Shown here: one piece after another, positions 5,877 to 14,802 of the stretch
How positions within the stretch are numbered: position 1 is the first letter of the stretch
How the letters are laid out: the number at the start of each line of letters is the position of its first letter
DNA from: Paenibacillus assamensis DSM 18201
GTDB lineage: Bacteria > Bacillota > Bacilli > Paenibacillales > Paenibacillaceae
DNA length: 64,000 bases
Assembly: GCF_000422445.1 (NCBI RefSeq)
Contig: NZ_KE383838.1
Coordinates: 292,184-356,183 of the forward strand
Direction: 5' to 3'
Notes under the pieces: generated by a model
The model's database searches: none
The model's input: the letters and a program-made list of their open reading frames with translations, nothing else
What the model was told of the DNA's origin: nothing
Position numbers and translations under genes: made by a program

Positions 5877-8351
5877 TTAACTCCCCAAGAACTCCATATC
5901 ACTGTCATTATCAATATCGACTCCAAACTCCTCACTATAAGCGCCCTCTTTTAGTACGAGCACTTTCCCATCAAGACAACTGCTTAAACCACCATTTCTA
6001 TCAAGTTCATCAAGCTCATGCTTATAAAGGTTAACCGTATACTGCTGCGCCTCTCGCAATACCTTTGTCAGATCATCTATCGTCCCATTTCCATTCAGAT
6101 CTGTGATTATCTCTTTCCCCTTACCATAGGGGACAATAACAGAAGTCGTTACCTCTTTAATAACATGAAAATGCTCAGCAGCCGTTCGATAACTATTTGT
6201 GATAAATAAAGGCAAGTGCTGTCCTCCATTATTTCTTATATAATGTTGATAGAATCCATCTACATCATTTTTCGCGGAATACAATAGATCAGTCATATTT
6301 CTACTTACTTTCTTAACGAAATAGTTCAGGTCAGGCTTTACCTTCATATAAAATTTCTTAAAGTAAAACTCCATCGCCTGTCGAGACAACAGATGTCCGC
6401 CATGGTGGGAAGGATTAAGTTGTAAATCTTTAAGTATAAGCTTCGTAATCTCTTTTCCTTTCCTAATTTCAGTTAAATGCATTAAATTCTCTTCTTCATG
6501 ATCGATCACGTACACGTTTCGCAACGTATCTTTTCCATGTCGGTTGCAGCGCCCAGCCGCTTGTGCAATAGAATCTAAGCCAGCTAATGAACGAATGACA
6601 CAATCAAAGCTAATATCAACACCTGCTTCAATTAGTTGTGTACTAACACATATCACTTTTTCTTTATCGTGTAGATGTTCTCTGACTTTCTCCAAAATTG
6701 CTTGTCTATGTGCGGCACACATCGAAGTACTCAAGTGATAGATAGGAACTGACCCACCATCATACTTCATTTGTTGCTCCATCATCTGTTCATATAATTT
6801 CTTGACTACGGATTTCGTATTTAAAATAACAAGAACACTGCCTTCATCTTGCAACGTGTTTTGTACAAATTCATCAAGTCTCTCATTATCAAAAGTCTGA
6901 TCCGAAGCATGATCTAAAATTTCAACTCTCTTAAATTCTTGAATCACATCGTCAATTTTCTCTATCATTTCTCCATCTGGACTAAGCTCTAACTTCTGCT
7001 CTACAAAATCAAGTGCAGGCTGAGTAGCCGTACACAACACAAGTGTAGATTGACCATATTCTTTTAAAAAGTTCAGCGCTTGATTAAACAAGGAGATACA
7101 TGGAGTTGGTACCTTCTGTACCTCATCAAAAATAATGACTGCTTCGCATAAATTATGCAGTCTTCGTATATTTCCGCTTCCATTCGCGTAAAACGCATTT
7201 AGAAATTGCACCATAGTTGTAAAAATTATCGGAGCATCCCAGTTATCTTTGGCCAGTTTCAACTTCTGTTCCGTCGTAATAAATCCATCTTGATCTTCAT
7301 CATCAAGCTCAAATGCACCCTCAATTACATTCGAATGATGTTCTAATATGTTGACTTCATCATTTAAAATTTTCCGAACTGTCTGAGCATTTTGTTCAAT
7401 AATTGTTGTGTAAGGAACGATGTAAATAATTCGCTTCTTACCGTACTCCAAAGCATGTCTCAGTGCATATCGCAAACTTGCTAATGTCTTCCCTCCACCT
7501 GTTGGGATGGATAAGGTATAGATTCCCGAGGGCTTGCAGGCGAATCGTTCACACTGTTCAGACATATTTCTTCTAAGCAACTTAATCGTTGAGTGAGCTT
7601 CTCCGTCTTTCTGCAATGAATGAATCTCTGTCATTAATTTATCGTAGTAATCCTGAAACAACTGTCCTGTATCGATAAGGGGATCTTCTGATCTATTCTG
7701 TTCAAAAAGTCTTGTATTCGTGCGATCCGCATCAATTAGCGCACTGAACACAAATTTGCACAGAAACATGTACTTTGTCGCAGGTAAGCTGCTGATTTTT
7801 TTAGGGGTTGGTTCGACTTTATTTAAGAATTGCTCAAGTTCAGTGGTAGCCTTATTCACATAATGATGAAATTCTTGTTCATTCATGACTTTCTTGAAAA
7901 AGGTCTGTTTCATCAACTCGTATTCCTCTTCATCAAGCGCTTTATCACGAACTCTTCTCAAATAATCTGACCCACTAGAATTGAGAAAATCATGCAAGTA
8001 GGAATGATGTGAAATAATTGCGTTGCCAACGATTTCTGCTAGTCTACGTTTATAGGAATTATTATCCTTTGAATGAAAGAAGTCATATAGCAGCTTGCCG
8101 CCTGCTGTAGAGTGATCCACACTTCCACGCTTTGGTTTATCAGTTATAGAAGAATCTGTAGCTGCTAAAATGTATTCGATAAATCGAACATTATATTTAC
8201 CTAAATCATGAAGTAAGCCAGCCAGTCCCGTAACATGTCGCAAATTGAGCTTTGCACCATATCTCTCGGCTAACATCTGAACCCCTAGTAAATGCTCTTC
8301 TATCGTTTGTTCCTGTTTATCGCTTTCGCGAATATGTGCAATTGACCTCAA
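5877..8351 (-). CDS. cas3: CRISPR-associated nuclease-helicase Cas3
   Basis: Cas3 is recruited by target-bound Cascade and degrades DNA. Its order is an N-terminal HD nuclease (LLHDLGKYN, His and Asp near residues 48-49) and a superfamily 2 helicase with Walker A IPTGGGKT, box DEVQ (IIFDEVQKVP), STQLIEAGVDISFD and the Arg finger AGRCNRHG. The start is placed at a TTG (8351): AAGGGGG lies 8 bases before it and the product then reads RSIAHIRESDKQEQT, as in the family. An ATG at 8369 sits inside the ribosome-site region. A promoter (TTTAAA, 17 bp, TATTAT) is possible in the 45-bp gap after the WYL gene, so cas3 may be read alone or with that gene. Confidence 0.95.
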   Translation of the reverse strand: MRSIAHIRESDKQEQTIEEHLLGVQMLAERYGAKLNLRHVTGLAGLLHDLGKYNVRFIEYILAATDSSITDKPKRGSVDHSTAGGKLLYDFFHSKDNNSYKRRLAEIVGNAIISHHSYLHDFLNSSGSDYLRRVRDKALDEEEYELMKQTFFKKVMNEQEFHHYVNKATTELEQFLNKVEPTPKKISSLPATKYMFLCKFVFSALIDADRTNTRLFEQNRSEDPLIDTGQLFQDYYDKLMTEIHSLQKDGEAHSTIKLLRRNMSEQCERFACKPSGIYTLSIPTGGGKTLASLRYALRHALEYGKKRIIYIVPYTTIIEQNAQTVRKILNDEVNILEHHSNVIEGAFELDDEDQDGFITTEQKLKLAKDNWDAPIIFTTMVQFLNAFYANGSGNIRRLHNLCEAVIIFDEVQKVPTPCISLFNQALNFLKEYGQSTLVLCTATQPALDFVEQKLELSPDGEMIEKIDDVIQEFKRVEILDHASDQTFDNERLDEFVQNTLQDEGSVLVILNTKSVVKKLYEQMMEQQMKYDGGSVPIYHLSTSMCAAHRQAILEKVREHLHDKEKVICVSTQLIEAGVDISFDCVIRSLAGLDSIAQAAGRCNRHGKDTLRNVYVIDHEEENLMHLTEIRKGKEITKLILKDLQLNPSHHGGHLLSRQAMEFYFKKFYMKVKPDLNYFVKKVSRNMTDLLYSAKNDVDGFYQHYIRNNGGQHLPLFITNSYRTAAEHFHVIKEVTTSVIVPYGKGKEIITDLNGNGTIDDLTKVLREAQQYTVNLYKHELDELDRNGGLSSCLDGKVLVLKEGAYSEEFGVDIDNDSDMEFLGS

Positions 8352-8414
8352 TTTGTGAACCCCCTTCATAATAGATACATATTGTCACACTTTAAACCTA
8401 ACAATATGGGATGC

Positions 8415-9365
8415 TTATTGGTAAACGTCAATCCAATGTAATAACTGGTCTTTAAATTGGTCGCGTATGTCTTTGGGTTCTAAGATTTCAGCAGAAGGTC
8501 CGTATTGTGCAATCCAATTAAGAAATCCTTGCTTATGATTAACTGTCACTTCGAATAACAGGCCGCCATCTGGCAAATCCGTCATTTTCGGACGTACAAA
8601 CATTTCTTCCTCTTTGATGTATCTAGCCACATCTGCCTGAAACTTAACTTTAAAGGTAATCAACTTTTCTCCCCGATGAACGGACCATGTGTGTTTCATA
8701 TACTGCTGTATACTGAAATCACCTTTATCAAAACTATTATTCGTAATCTCAATTTCGCGAAAACGGCTAATGCGAAACATAAGCACTTCCCGCTTCCTAT
8801 GACAATAGCCTATCAGGTAGAAACGCTGCTCCCTCGGTACCAAATAGTATGGATCGATACAACGCTCATTTTGACTATTACGGCTCTGCGTATGATAAAC
8901 AGCACGCAGTGTCTTCTGAGACATGATTGCTTCCATAATGGGTAATAGAAAATTAGTATTGTCCTCTTTATAAGCTGGTTGTCCCATTTGTATTAGCTCT
9001 GCTACTTGCTCCATCGCAGTACGACGTTGTTGCTTCACCTTGAAATGCGTTGCCATTACTTTATCGTAAGCAGAATGAAAACTAGGTAGCTGTTGATTGG
9101 TATCTAATAGCGAAGGAAGAACAGAAAATGTAAGCTCCTCATCTTCCGTGAAATTCAATGGAAACATAGCAAAGTTTCCGATAAAACGATAGCCTGTACC
9201 ATATCCTTCATTGGTTATCGGAGCAACATGATCTAGCAGTTGTAAATCTCGATAAATGGTTCGTACTGTCGTTTCACATTTATTTGCCAGCTCTTGAGCT
9301 GATATACCAGGATTGGCTTGAATAGCAAATACAAGCTTTAATAGTCTAATTAACTTATCGGACAT
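8415..9365 (-). CDS. WYL-domain transcriptional regulator (YafY type) next to cas3
   Basis: The 316-residue protein has an N-terminal HTH of the HTH_11/DeoR type (ISAQELANKCETTVRTIYRD, residues about 20-40), a WYL domain in the middle (AVYHTQSRNSQNERCIDPYYLVPREQRFYLIGYC) and a C-terminal WCX-like extension. WYL proteins sense nucleic-acid or nucleotide ligands and are often linked to CRISPR-Cas; some are known to repress cas genes. It lies immediately upstream of cas3 in the same direction. A perfect 9-bp inverted repeat lies 20 bp before its start and may be its own operator. Whether it represses or activates cannot be told. Confidence 0.9.
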   Translation of the reverse strand: MSDKLIRLLKLVFAIQANPGISAQELANKCETTVRTIYRDLQLLDHVAPITNEGYGTGYRFIGNFAMFPLNFTEDEELTFSVLPSLLDTNQQLPSFHSAYDKVMATHFKVKQQRRTAMEQVAELIQMGQPAYKEDNTNFLLPIMEAIMSQKTLRAVYHTQSRNSQNERCIDPYYLVPREQRFYLIGYCHRKREVLMFRISRFREIEITNNSFDKGDFSIQQYMKHTWSVHRGEKLITFKVKFQADVARYIKEEEMFVRPKMTDLPDGGLLFEVTVNHKQGFLNWIAQYGPSAEILEPKDIRDQFKDQLLHWIDVYQ

Positions 9366-9384
9366 TTGTACTCTCCTTCAGCTG

Positions 9385-9414
9385 ATATCCAATCACTCCA
9401 TAAATATTGGATAT
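9385..9414. promoter_or_regulatory. Inverted repeat upstream of the WYL gene, candidate operator
   Basis: ATATCCAAT (9385-9393) and ATTGGATAT (9406-9414) are perfect 9-bp arms separated by 12 bp, placed 20 bp before the WYL start codon. The half-site ATTGGATA reappears in the promoter of the crRNA-like RNA at 5771-5778, with a weaker TTCAAT partner at 5756-5761. A role as a WYL-protein binding site is an inference. Confidence 0.5.
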
Positions 9415-9472
9415 TCGACAACAACTTAGGCCATCCTTCCTATATTTAAATAATTTCTAACAATTAATCAAT

Positions 9473-10969
9473 TTAATAAAGTTTAGCTTGATCGTTATCT
9501 TTATTATTTTTAAACCATTTCAACAAATGGTGTACGTCTTCGAAATTAGGTCCTGTAAGAACGTACTCTTTCCATTTAGAAGGCGAGTCAATTACCAGCT
9601 TTATGCGATATATACCGAACTTACGCTGGATTCGAGTTTGTCTATGGGAGATAGATTGCACAGCTCTTCTTTTCACGTACACGGTTGTCAGCGTAATTCC
9701 CGGCTTGGAGATTACACATTGCTGATTATGTACATCCCACTTCGTTAGGTTATACCTCCCACTTCCATATGCATATATACACAATAGTAAAGGTGAGATC
9801 AGCAGTACCCATGATGAGATGAATGCACTTATTAACAATAAGAGTGATACTGTTAGGACAGGTAGACCGATAAAATAGGCAGCTTTACCAATAGGCAAAT
9901 TTCGCTCTGGAGAAATAAGTTCGAATTCTGGTAATAGAGAATGCATGACAGTAAGCAGTCTATCTCTACGTATTGCTGGAATTAAAATTTTAGCCCGTCT
10001 CTCTCCCGCATAACCAACACTATCTATCCATACGGATGCATAACCAAATACACGATGAAGTACATGCTCTTTTATACGGATGGACTGAATATTAGAAACT
10101 TGTAAGGAAAATACCATTCTCTCCATTCCCCCATACTTTATCTCAATATGATGGCCTTTACGTACAACTATCCAATTGTAATAACGAATTTGCATCATCA
10201 CGAGCGATAGCAACCAACATACGAAAGCACTACTTGCAAAAATCCCTACTACAACGAATAGTACATGGAGCATATTAAGCTCTAAAAGTTCTTCCCACAT
10301 TTTATTTTGAATAAAGGTTGTTACACTGACTTGTTCTTCTGGTTCTTGAGGTTTAATCCACTTAACGATATACGAAAGCAAAGTCACACATAGTGGAACA
10401 CCCATCCAAAACGTATTTGAACTGAGCGATCTCATTAAAATATCTTTAGGACTAGCAGCCCACAGTAATTTATTTTGAACAACACCCGTGCGCTGAATAT
10501 TCTTCGTTCGTATTTTTAAATCAAGAACTTTCACACTATGTAATGCAGTCAGCAATGCTTGGAGATTACGATTTGTCAATACTAGAACTACATCGGCCTC
10601 TTCGAAAGAATCTGACGTTTGTAACTTTATAGTTACAGCTCCACATAATTTATCCATCCATGTTTGTTCCATTGATAAACTGGCGATTCGTTCTATCGGA
10701 ATTGTACGACGGATAATTGTAAACACCCCATTCTGCAAATATATAGCCTGATTTTCAATACGATAAAAATCTCTCCACCAAGCCACAACAGACCATAAGA
10801 AGACGATGGTGCCAATTGCTGCTGCCACTCCATAGAGCCAATAAGGTTGTTCTCCCGTACCAGCCTGTATCTCATTAAATAGCAGTAAAGTGTAAGGAAT
10901 TATTGTGTAACGCACTGCTCGATATAAGTAGCTCACAATTCGAATAAGATGTTGTCTAGTGGTATGCAT
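9473..10969 (-). CDS. Membrane-flanked bacterial PH-domain protein, YdbT-like
   Basis: This large membrane protein belongs to the bPH2 (DUF304) family. It has pairs of transmembrane helices alternating with PH-like modules; a typical module reads AIYLQNGVFTIIRRTIPIERIASLSMEQTWMDKLCGAV and a second begins HIEIKYGGMERMVFSLQVSNIQSIRI. It overlaps the end of the YdbS-like gene by 14 bp, the same pairing as ydbS-ydbT of Bacillus. I start at the ATG at 10969, which has TTAGGTG upstream; a GTG three codons earlier is possible. The function of the family is not firmly known; membrane stress or bacteriocin tolerance has been proposed. Confidence 0.85.
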   Translation of the reverse strand: MHTTRQHLIRIVSYLYRAVRYTIIPYTLLLFNEIQAGTGEQPYWLYGVAAAIGTIVFLWSVVAWWRDFYRIENQAIYLQNGVFTIIRRTIPIERIASLSMEQTWMDKLCGAVTIKLQTSDSFEEADVVLVLTNRNLQALLTALHSVKVLDLKIRTKNIQRTGVVQNKLLWAASPKDILMRSLSSNTFWMGVPLCVTLLSYIVKWIKPQEPEEQVSVTTFIQNKMWEELLELNMLHVLFVVVGIFASSAFVCWLLSLVMMQIRYYNWIVVRKGHHIEIKYGGMERMVFSLQVSNIQSIRIKEHVLHRVFGYASVWIDSVGYAGERRAKILIPAIRRDRLLTVMHSLLPEFELISPERNLPIGKAAYFIGLPVLTVSLLLLISAFISSWVLLISPLLLCIYAYGSGRYNLTKWDVHNQQCVISKPGITLTTVYVKRRAVQSISHRQTRIQRKFGIYRIKLVIDSPSKWKEYVLTGPNFEDVHHLLKWFKNNKDNDQAKLY

Positions 10970-11507
10970 TCGTATCACCTAACTTAGCAAGTTCAATAAT
11001 CTTCCTTTGCAGCAGCTCTGTATCTGACTCTCGCAAACCGATGAGTGAGTTAACATCTCCTGCAGTTACGATATCGAGATTAGATAAACCAAATTTTCGC
11101 TGGATCACATCCTGTTCAATATCTACATGCTGTACGCGATTCAATGGAATAACACAGGAACTACTACTCCACCAACCTCCCCAGCGAATAATAATTTCAT
11201 CATTTGTTAATCTGTAGCTACTGCGTTCATATCGGTACCGCACTCCATATGTCATATATAAAATAGAAGTTAACCAGCGATACATAATGTAAATCGAGGC
11301 TATATACATTAACCACTTCCAATCCTCCATCCATATTAAATGTATGGCGATTGGCACACTCCATAACGTAGTACTCTTGAATAACCATATCAAGCGCCGT
11401 AGCCTCCAATATGGAATGACATTTGGATGAAGTCGTTGCTCTTTTTCCACAGATCGCTCTCTCCTTATTTTTGGGTCTACCACATCATAGCGCAATCGTA
11501 TGACCAC
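10956..11507 (-). CDS. Membrane-flanked bacterial PH-domain protein, YdbS-like
   Basis: The 183-residue product has two transmembrane segments (residues about 40-85) followed by one bPH2 domain: YRLTNDEIIIRWGGWWSSSSCVIPLNRVQHVDIEQDVIQRKFGLSNLDIVTAG. The motif around VQHVDIEQ and the RKFGL turn are typical of the family. It is the first gene of a two-gene operon with the larger YdbT-like protein, with which it probably forms a membrane complex. The first methionine at 11507 fits the preceding CACAAGCTG region poorly, so the N-terminal 20 residues are uncertain. Confidence 0.82.
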   Translation of the reverse strand: MVIRLRYDVVDPKIRRERSVEKEQRLHPNVIPYWRLRRLIWLFKSTTLWSVPIAIHLIWMEDWKWLMYIASIYIMYRWLTSILYMTYGVRYRYERSSYRLTNDEIIIRWGGWWSSSSCVIPLNRVQHVDIEQDVIQRKFGLSNLDIVTAGDVNSLIGLRESDTELLQRKIIELAKLGDTNAYH

Positions 11508-11814
11508 AGCTTGTCAGCGAATACACGTTCTATGTCAATTTTTTTCGGAGTTTAGATAAGGGAGGATGTTAATTGTAGGACTGTATTTCATGGTAGTGCT
11601 CTGAATGCATCAAAATTAATACAGTGACCATGTACATTAGGTTTAGTTGATGATGGAAAGCACAAAAAACAGGCAGATTAGGATACACAATGATCACAAT
11701 CAACCTGTTTCATGGAATAGATGCTATCGCCTATACATAATGAAAATTTTCATCCATATAGGATGTAATACGATAAATGAGGCATGTTAGATTTTATTTG
11801 CATTGTACAATTAA
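11508..11814. other. Gene-free stretch between the PH-domain genes and the CRISPR array
   Basis: No convincing reading frame is present. An imperfect hairpin AACAGG...CCTGTT (about 11670-11711) might end transcription of the array, which runs on the minus strand into this region, and a palindrome ATGAAAATTTTCAT lies at about 11739-11752. The last 60 bases are AT-rich and lead into the truncated distal repeat. Confidence 0.5.
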
Positions 11815-12514
11815 ACTCTCGTATAGAGAGTGACCATCAAATACAGTTGCTCCACCTGACCACACATCATAGTTTCAATCCACACTCTCGTATAGAGAGT
11901 GACCTTAGCACTAGAATATGCATGGGCGTCTATGGTGTTTCAATCCACACTCTCGTATAGAGAGTGACGTCCTTCCGTTCAGGGTTCTAGATGGAGACCC
12001 AAGAGTTTCAATCCACACTCTCGTATAGAGAGTGACTATCATTTTTTGCTCAAGCCGTTTTACTTATTCCACGGTTTCAATCCACACTCTCGTATAGAGA
12101 GTGACTTTTACCTAATGAAAAATGGATATTATCCAAGACGTGTTTCAATCCACACTCTCGTATAGAGAGTGACCTAAACGTCGTGGAATACGTCTCCTGG
12201 TACTTATCAGTGTTTCAATCCACACTCTCGTATAGAGAGTGACTAACACCATATGGCATATATGGCGCGTTGGGATCGTTTCAATCCACACTCTCGTATA
12301 GAGAGTGACTGCATATTAAGCGTTTTACCCGTATCGCATGGAAGTTTCAATCCACACTCTCGTATAGAGAGTGACAAAGTCGTTACTTCAACTTTCTCTG
12401 GCTCGCCACCAAGTTTCAATCCACACTCTCGTATAGAGAGTGACGCGTTCAAACGAGCACGAACTTTGTTGTTATACCGTCTGTTTCAATCCACACTCTC
12501 GTATAGAGAGTGAC
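11815..12514 (-). CRISPR. Type I-C CRISPR array, 10 full repeats, one truncated repeat, 10 spacers
   Basis: Identical 32-bp repeats (plus strand GTTTCAATCCACACTCTC, then GTATAGAGAGTGAC) start at 11872, 11937, 12005, 12074, 12142, 12212, 12278, 12344, 12413 and 12483. A repeat with only its last 20 bases intact lies at 11815-11834. Spacers are 33-38 bp. The crRNA sense is the minus strand, as the repeat read there begins GTCAC and ends GGATTGAAAC, the usual I-C form. So the leader is at the high-coordinate end and the degenerate repeat is the distal, oldest one. The absence of repeat variation among the ten suggests a recently active array. Confidence 0.98.
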
Positions 12515-12682
12515 AGCGACCGTTTTGAACCCTTGCTGTATAAGGGCTCAGAGATCCAAAAGTGCGAATCACCCTTTTCAATCCGCTTTAAAAGGTTTAA
12601 ATATCAAAAAATTGCTCTAATCCCGCTTCACTATGCAGGTGCGAATACCCCTGGAATTTTATGTGCACTTCAGGTTCGCACC
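12515..12682 (-). promoter_or_regulatory. Leader of the main CRISPR array
   Basis: This DNA directly precedes the youngest repeat in the direction of transcription. Next to the repeat is a hairpin (AACCCTT...AAGGGCT, about 12528-12549). At 12638-12682 stands the 45-bp inverted repeat with arms GGTGCGAAT and a partner ending TTCGCACC, which also occurs at 109-152 and 18831-18875. Such conserved leader elements are expected to carry the promoter and the sites used for polarised spacer insertion; which part does which is not visible. Confidence 0.8.
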
Positions 12683-12822
12683 AAAACAAATATATTATAG
12701 GGTTATCAAACTTTTTTCCATCAACTTGTTGAATTTCCTACAAAATCGGCTTTAAAAAACTAACAAGACAGCGAAAAAATTTCTTGACTAAACATATAAA
12801 TTACATAAAACCGGAGAACAAC

Positions 12823-12904
12823 CCGTGTAGGATGTGACTGGCCGAAGCTACTAATATTATCTCCACAGCCATCTTTCAATCCACACATCCACGCAGAATG
12901 TGAC
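12823..12904 (-). CRISPR. Remnant of a second CRISPR array with a different repeat type
   Basis: A half repeat CCGTGTAGGATGTGAC (12823-12838), a 34-bp spacer (12839-12872) and a nearly full repeat (12873-12904, TTTCAATCCACACATCC then ACGCAGAATGTGAC) remain. The sequence fits the intact single repeat at 18660-18691 rather than the main array: the stem is CACATCC/GGATGTG instead of CACTCTC/GAGAGTG. Changes in the second repeat break one stem pair, as expected of old distal repeats. Probably the trailer end of the array whose leader is at 18692-18875. Confidence 0.85.
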
Positions 12905-13329
12905 CGCAATTTTATTGTAATTTAAATCCAAAAGTTTCTCAACAAGATTAACTTTTAACTAGATAAATGTAATCTGCATGGAAACATGCGGGTTCTTAAT
13001 TCCAAAATAATAGTTCATCTGCGCGCGATAAGAATTGTATATACTCAATTGGTAAAATTATTTCGCATTCTCTTTCTAGCAAATCTAAGTCTTATGATTG
13101 AGCATAAGGGTTTATCTCGAAGAAATAATTAAGTAAAGCTCCTTTATGATAGATTTTAAATCCTCCCTCATTACATCGTTTCACCGTCTTCGTATTCCTG
13201 CATACTTATCACATTTACATATGATATTTATACAAGATATTAGAAAAAGGAAGGCCTGTTCTCAATCGAACAGGCTCTTACTGTATCAATAATTACTTTT
13301 CTCTACTCGCCATGTCTTATGAATGATAC
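12905..13329. other. Gene-free AT-rich stretch after the CRISPR remnant
   Basis: No gene is supported on either strand. The only element seen is the terminator at 13254-13275 for the lipoprotein gene. This is the left boundary region of DNA that seems to separate the two parts of the decayed array; I find no transposase or terminal repeats. Confidence 0.5.
13254..13275 (-). terminator. Rho-independent terminator of the lipoprotein gene
   Basis: GCCTGTTC (13254-13261) and GAACAGGC (13268-13275) form a perfect 8-bp stem. On the minus strand it is followed by CTTCCTTTTTC. It lies 55 bp after the stop of the gene at 13330. Confidence 0.8.
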
Positions 13330-14082
13330 TTAAGGTTGCCTCACTTCGTGTTGCTTAGTTTCTTCTTGTTTCTTTTTCTTTTCACGCTCTTCCTGTCGTT
13401 TTCGTTTACTTTCCTCCATTGCCTTATTACCTTCTAACATCTGCTGCTCATCTATCTTGTTTTGCTCCTCAATACTCAAAGTCGATTGAGGCTTTACAAG
13501 CGGTGTAGCATTTTGAGCCGCTTGTTGGATACGCTTTTCAAAGGAGGCTACATCCATACCCTTAATCTCATCTTGGAAATACGACACTCCACCATATTTA
13601 TCAGCATCATACATCACCTTACCATCTTCAATCCTAAATCTCCCCTGATATACACCAGTAACTACAAAGTCTGATAACTGAAACTCAGGCTCAACAATGT
13701 CTAAAAAAACAATCTCATGGTTGTACAGGTCGCCACTTAAATGCTCTAAACTTAAGACAGTTATAATATCTGACTTTAAGTTTTCATTACCGTGTAAGGC
13801 TCTGATTACTTTAAGTTCGGTAATGACATACTTGTCTCCATGGTAGTCTTTTACTTCCGTTTTTCCAGTTGGTTCAACTTCTACAACTACATCCGCATCA
13901 TAAATCATCTCTTCCATCGTTTTATAGCCATTTGCTACTAAAGCAAAACCATAATTAACTCCTACATCTTTTTGATCTCTATAAGAGCTTGAAGCTTGAT
14001 TTTTTTCTGATGCTGATGTACAAGCAATTGTTGTGAAGGTAAGCAAGCTCAACACTGATAATATCCCAAGTTTTTTAAACAT
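13330..14082 (-). CDS. Putative secreted lipoprotein of unknown function
   Basis: The 250-residue protein starts with a lipoprotein signal (KKLGILSVLSLLTFTTIACTS, lipid-accepting Cys at about 21). The middle part (VVVEVEPTGKTEVKDYHGDK to VLSLEHLSGDLYNHE) looks like a small beta-rich domain that I cannot name. The C terminus is very Lys/Glu/Gln-rich and probably a flexible or coiled tail (residues about 205-250). It starts 17 bp after the stop of the metalloprotease gene, so the two are likely one operon. The name and role remain unknown. Confidence 0.75.
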   Translation of the reverse strand: MFKKLGILSVLSLLTFTTIACTSASEKNQASSSYRDQKDVGVNYGFALVANGYKTMEEMIYDADVVVEVEPTGKTEVKDYHGDKYVITELKVIRALHGNENLKSDIITVLSLEHLSGDLYNHEIVFLDIVEPEFQLSDFVVTGVYQGRFRIEDGKVMYDADKYGGVSYFQDEIKGMDVASFEKRIQQAAQNATPLVKPQSTLSIEEQNKIDEQQMLEGNKAMEESKRKRQEEREKKKKQEETKQHEVRQP

Positions 14083-14099
14083 CCCTCAAATTTCCTCCT

Positions 14100-14726
14100 C
14101 TAATAGAGATTATTAACTCCATTGATATCATCTTGATGAACGTCATTTATGTTGTTAGTAGGATGCATAACGGATGTTCCACTGCTTTCATGCGCTAGCC
14201 CTAAGACATGACCAATTTCATGCAAAGCGGTTCCTTTATAGCTTATAAAGCTGTCGTATCTTAGGAGGTAAGGATTCAAGTGTACAACGCCCAAATCCCA
14301 ATCAGAAATTGCCTTTGGGTAATCGTTACGATCTACACTAACGAGACTTCCGTTTCTATAGAACTTCGCCCAGCCTCTAAGCCCATTTGGTACAGCTGGA
14401 GCAACCTCTAAACGCACTGTTTCTAATCCACCATAGGTCTGATGGTCTAAGATATAAGCTTCTGTCTTAGCATTCCATTCTTCCATCGCTTGATGGTAAG
14501 CGGATTCAAAATGAAATACTTTTTCTTTATAATGAAAGTAATCGCTTGCACGTTCTGTATAAGATACATTAGAAGAGATTCCTTTGGCATGTTTTTTGGG
14601 TGTAAAATCAACATCATAGTTGTAATAATATTGGTATGCAGATGAGTCGAGTGGATTAATAATAGAAGCTAACAACATCGAAGAAGCAAGTATTGTTGTG
14701 ATTTTTATACGTTTTGAAATAATCAT
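14100..14726 (-). CDS. Secreted matrixin-like zinc metalloprotease
   Basis: The 208-residue protein has a signal peptide (residues 1-30) and a metzincin zinc site near the C terminus, ALHEIGHVLGLAHE, i.e. HExxHxxGxxH, followed by a candidate Met-turn SVMHPTN. A further sequence VHLNPYL lies before the active site. This arrangement is that of peptidase family M10A-like (matrixin) enzymes. The short length suggests only a small propeptide, if any. It is the first gene of a pair with a lipoprotein and lies within the DNA that separates the two CRISPR remnants, near a peptide-signalling module that could control it. Confidence 0.85.
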   Translation of the reverse strand: MIISKRIKITTILASSMLLASIINPLDSSAYQYYYNYDVDFTPKKHAKGISSNVSYTERASDYFHYKEKVFHFESAYHQAMEEWNAKTEAYILDHQTYGGLETVRLEVAPAVPNGLRGWAKFYRNGSLVSVDRNDYPKAISDWDLGVVHLNPYLLRYDSFISYKGTALHEIGHVLGLAHESSGTSVMHPTNNINDVHQDDINGVNNLY

Positions 14727-14802
14727 AAAATACTCCTCTCAACACTTTATTTAAGAAACGGAAGTCTGTCCAATCAAGAACAGGCTTTTCTTTCATACTT
14801 CT

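Noticed and set aside
8351-8420. Possible second target of the guide RNA ahead of cas3 (TTC followed by ATAATAGATACA)
   Set aside because: Only the first three bases agree with the pseudo-spacer without gaps, so it is not a credible target.
12243-12700. Several overlapping frames reading HSRIESD or LSIRECG repeats
   Set aside because: They are translations of the CRISPR repeats and spacers; the repeat unit carries no stop in some frames.
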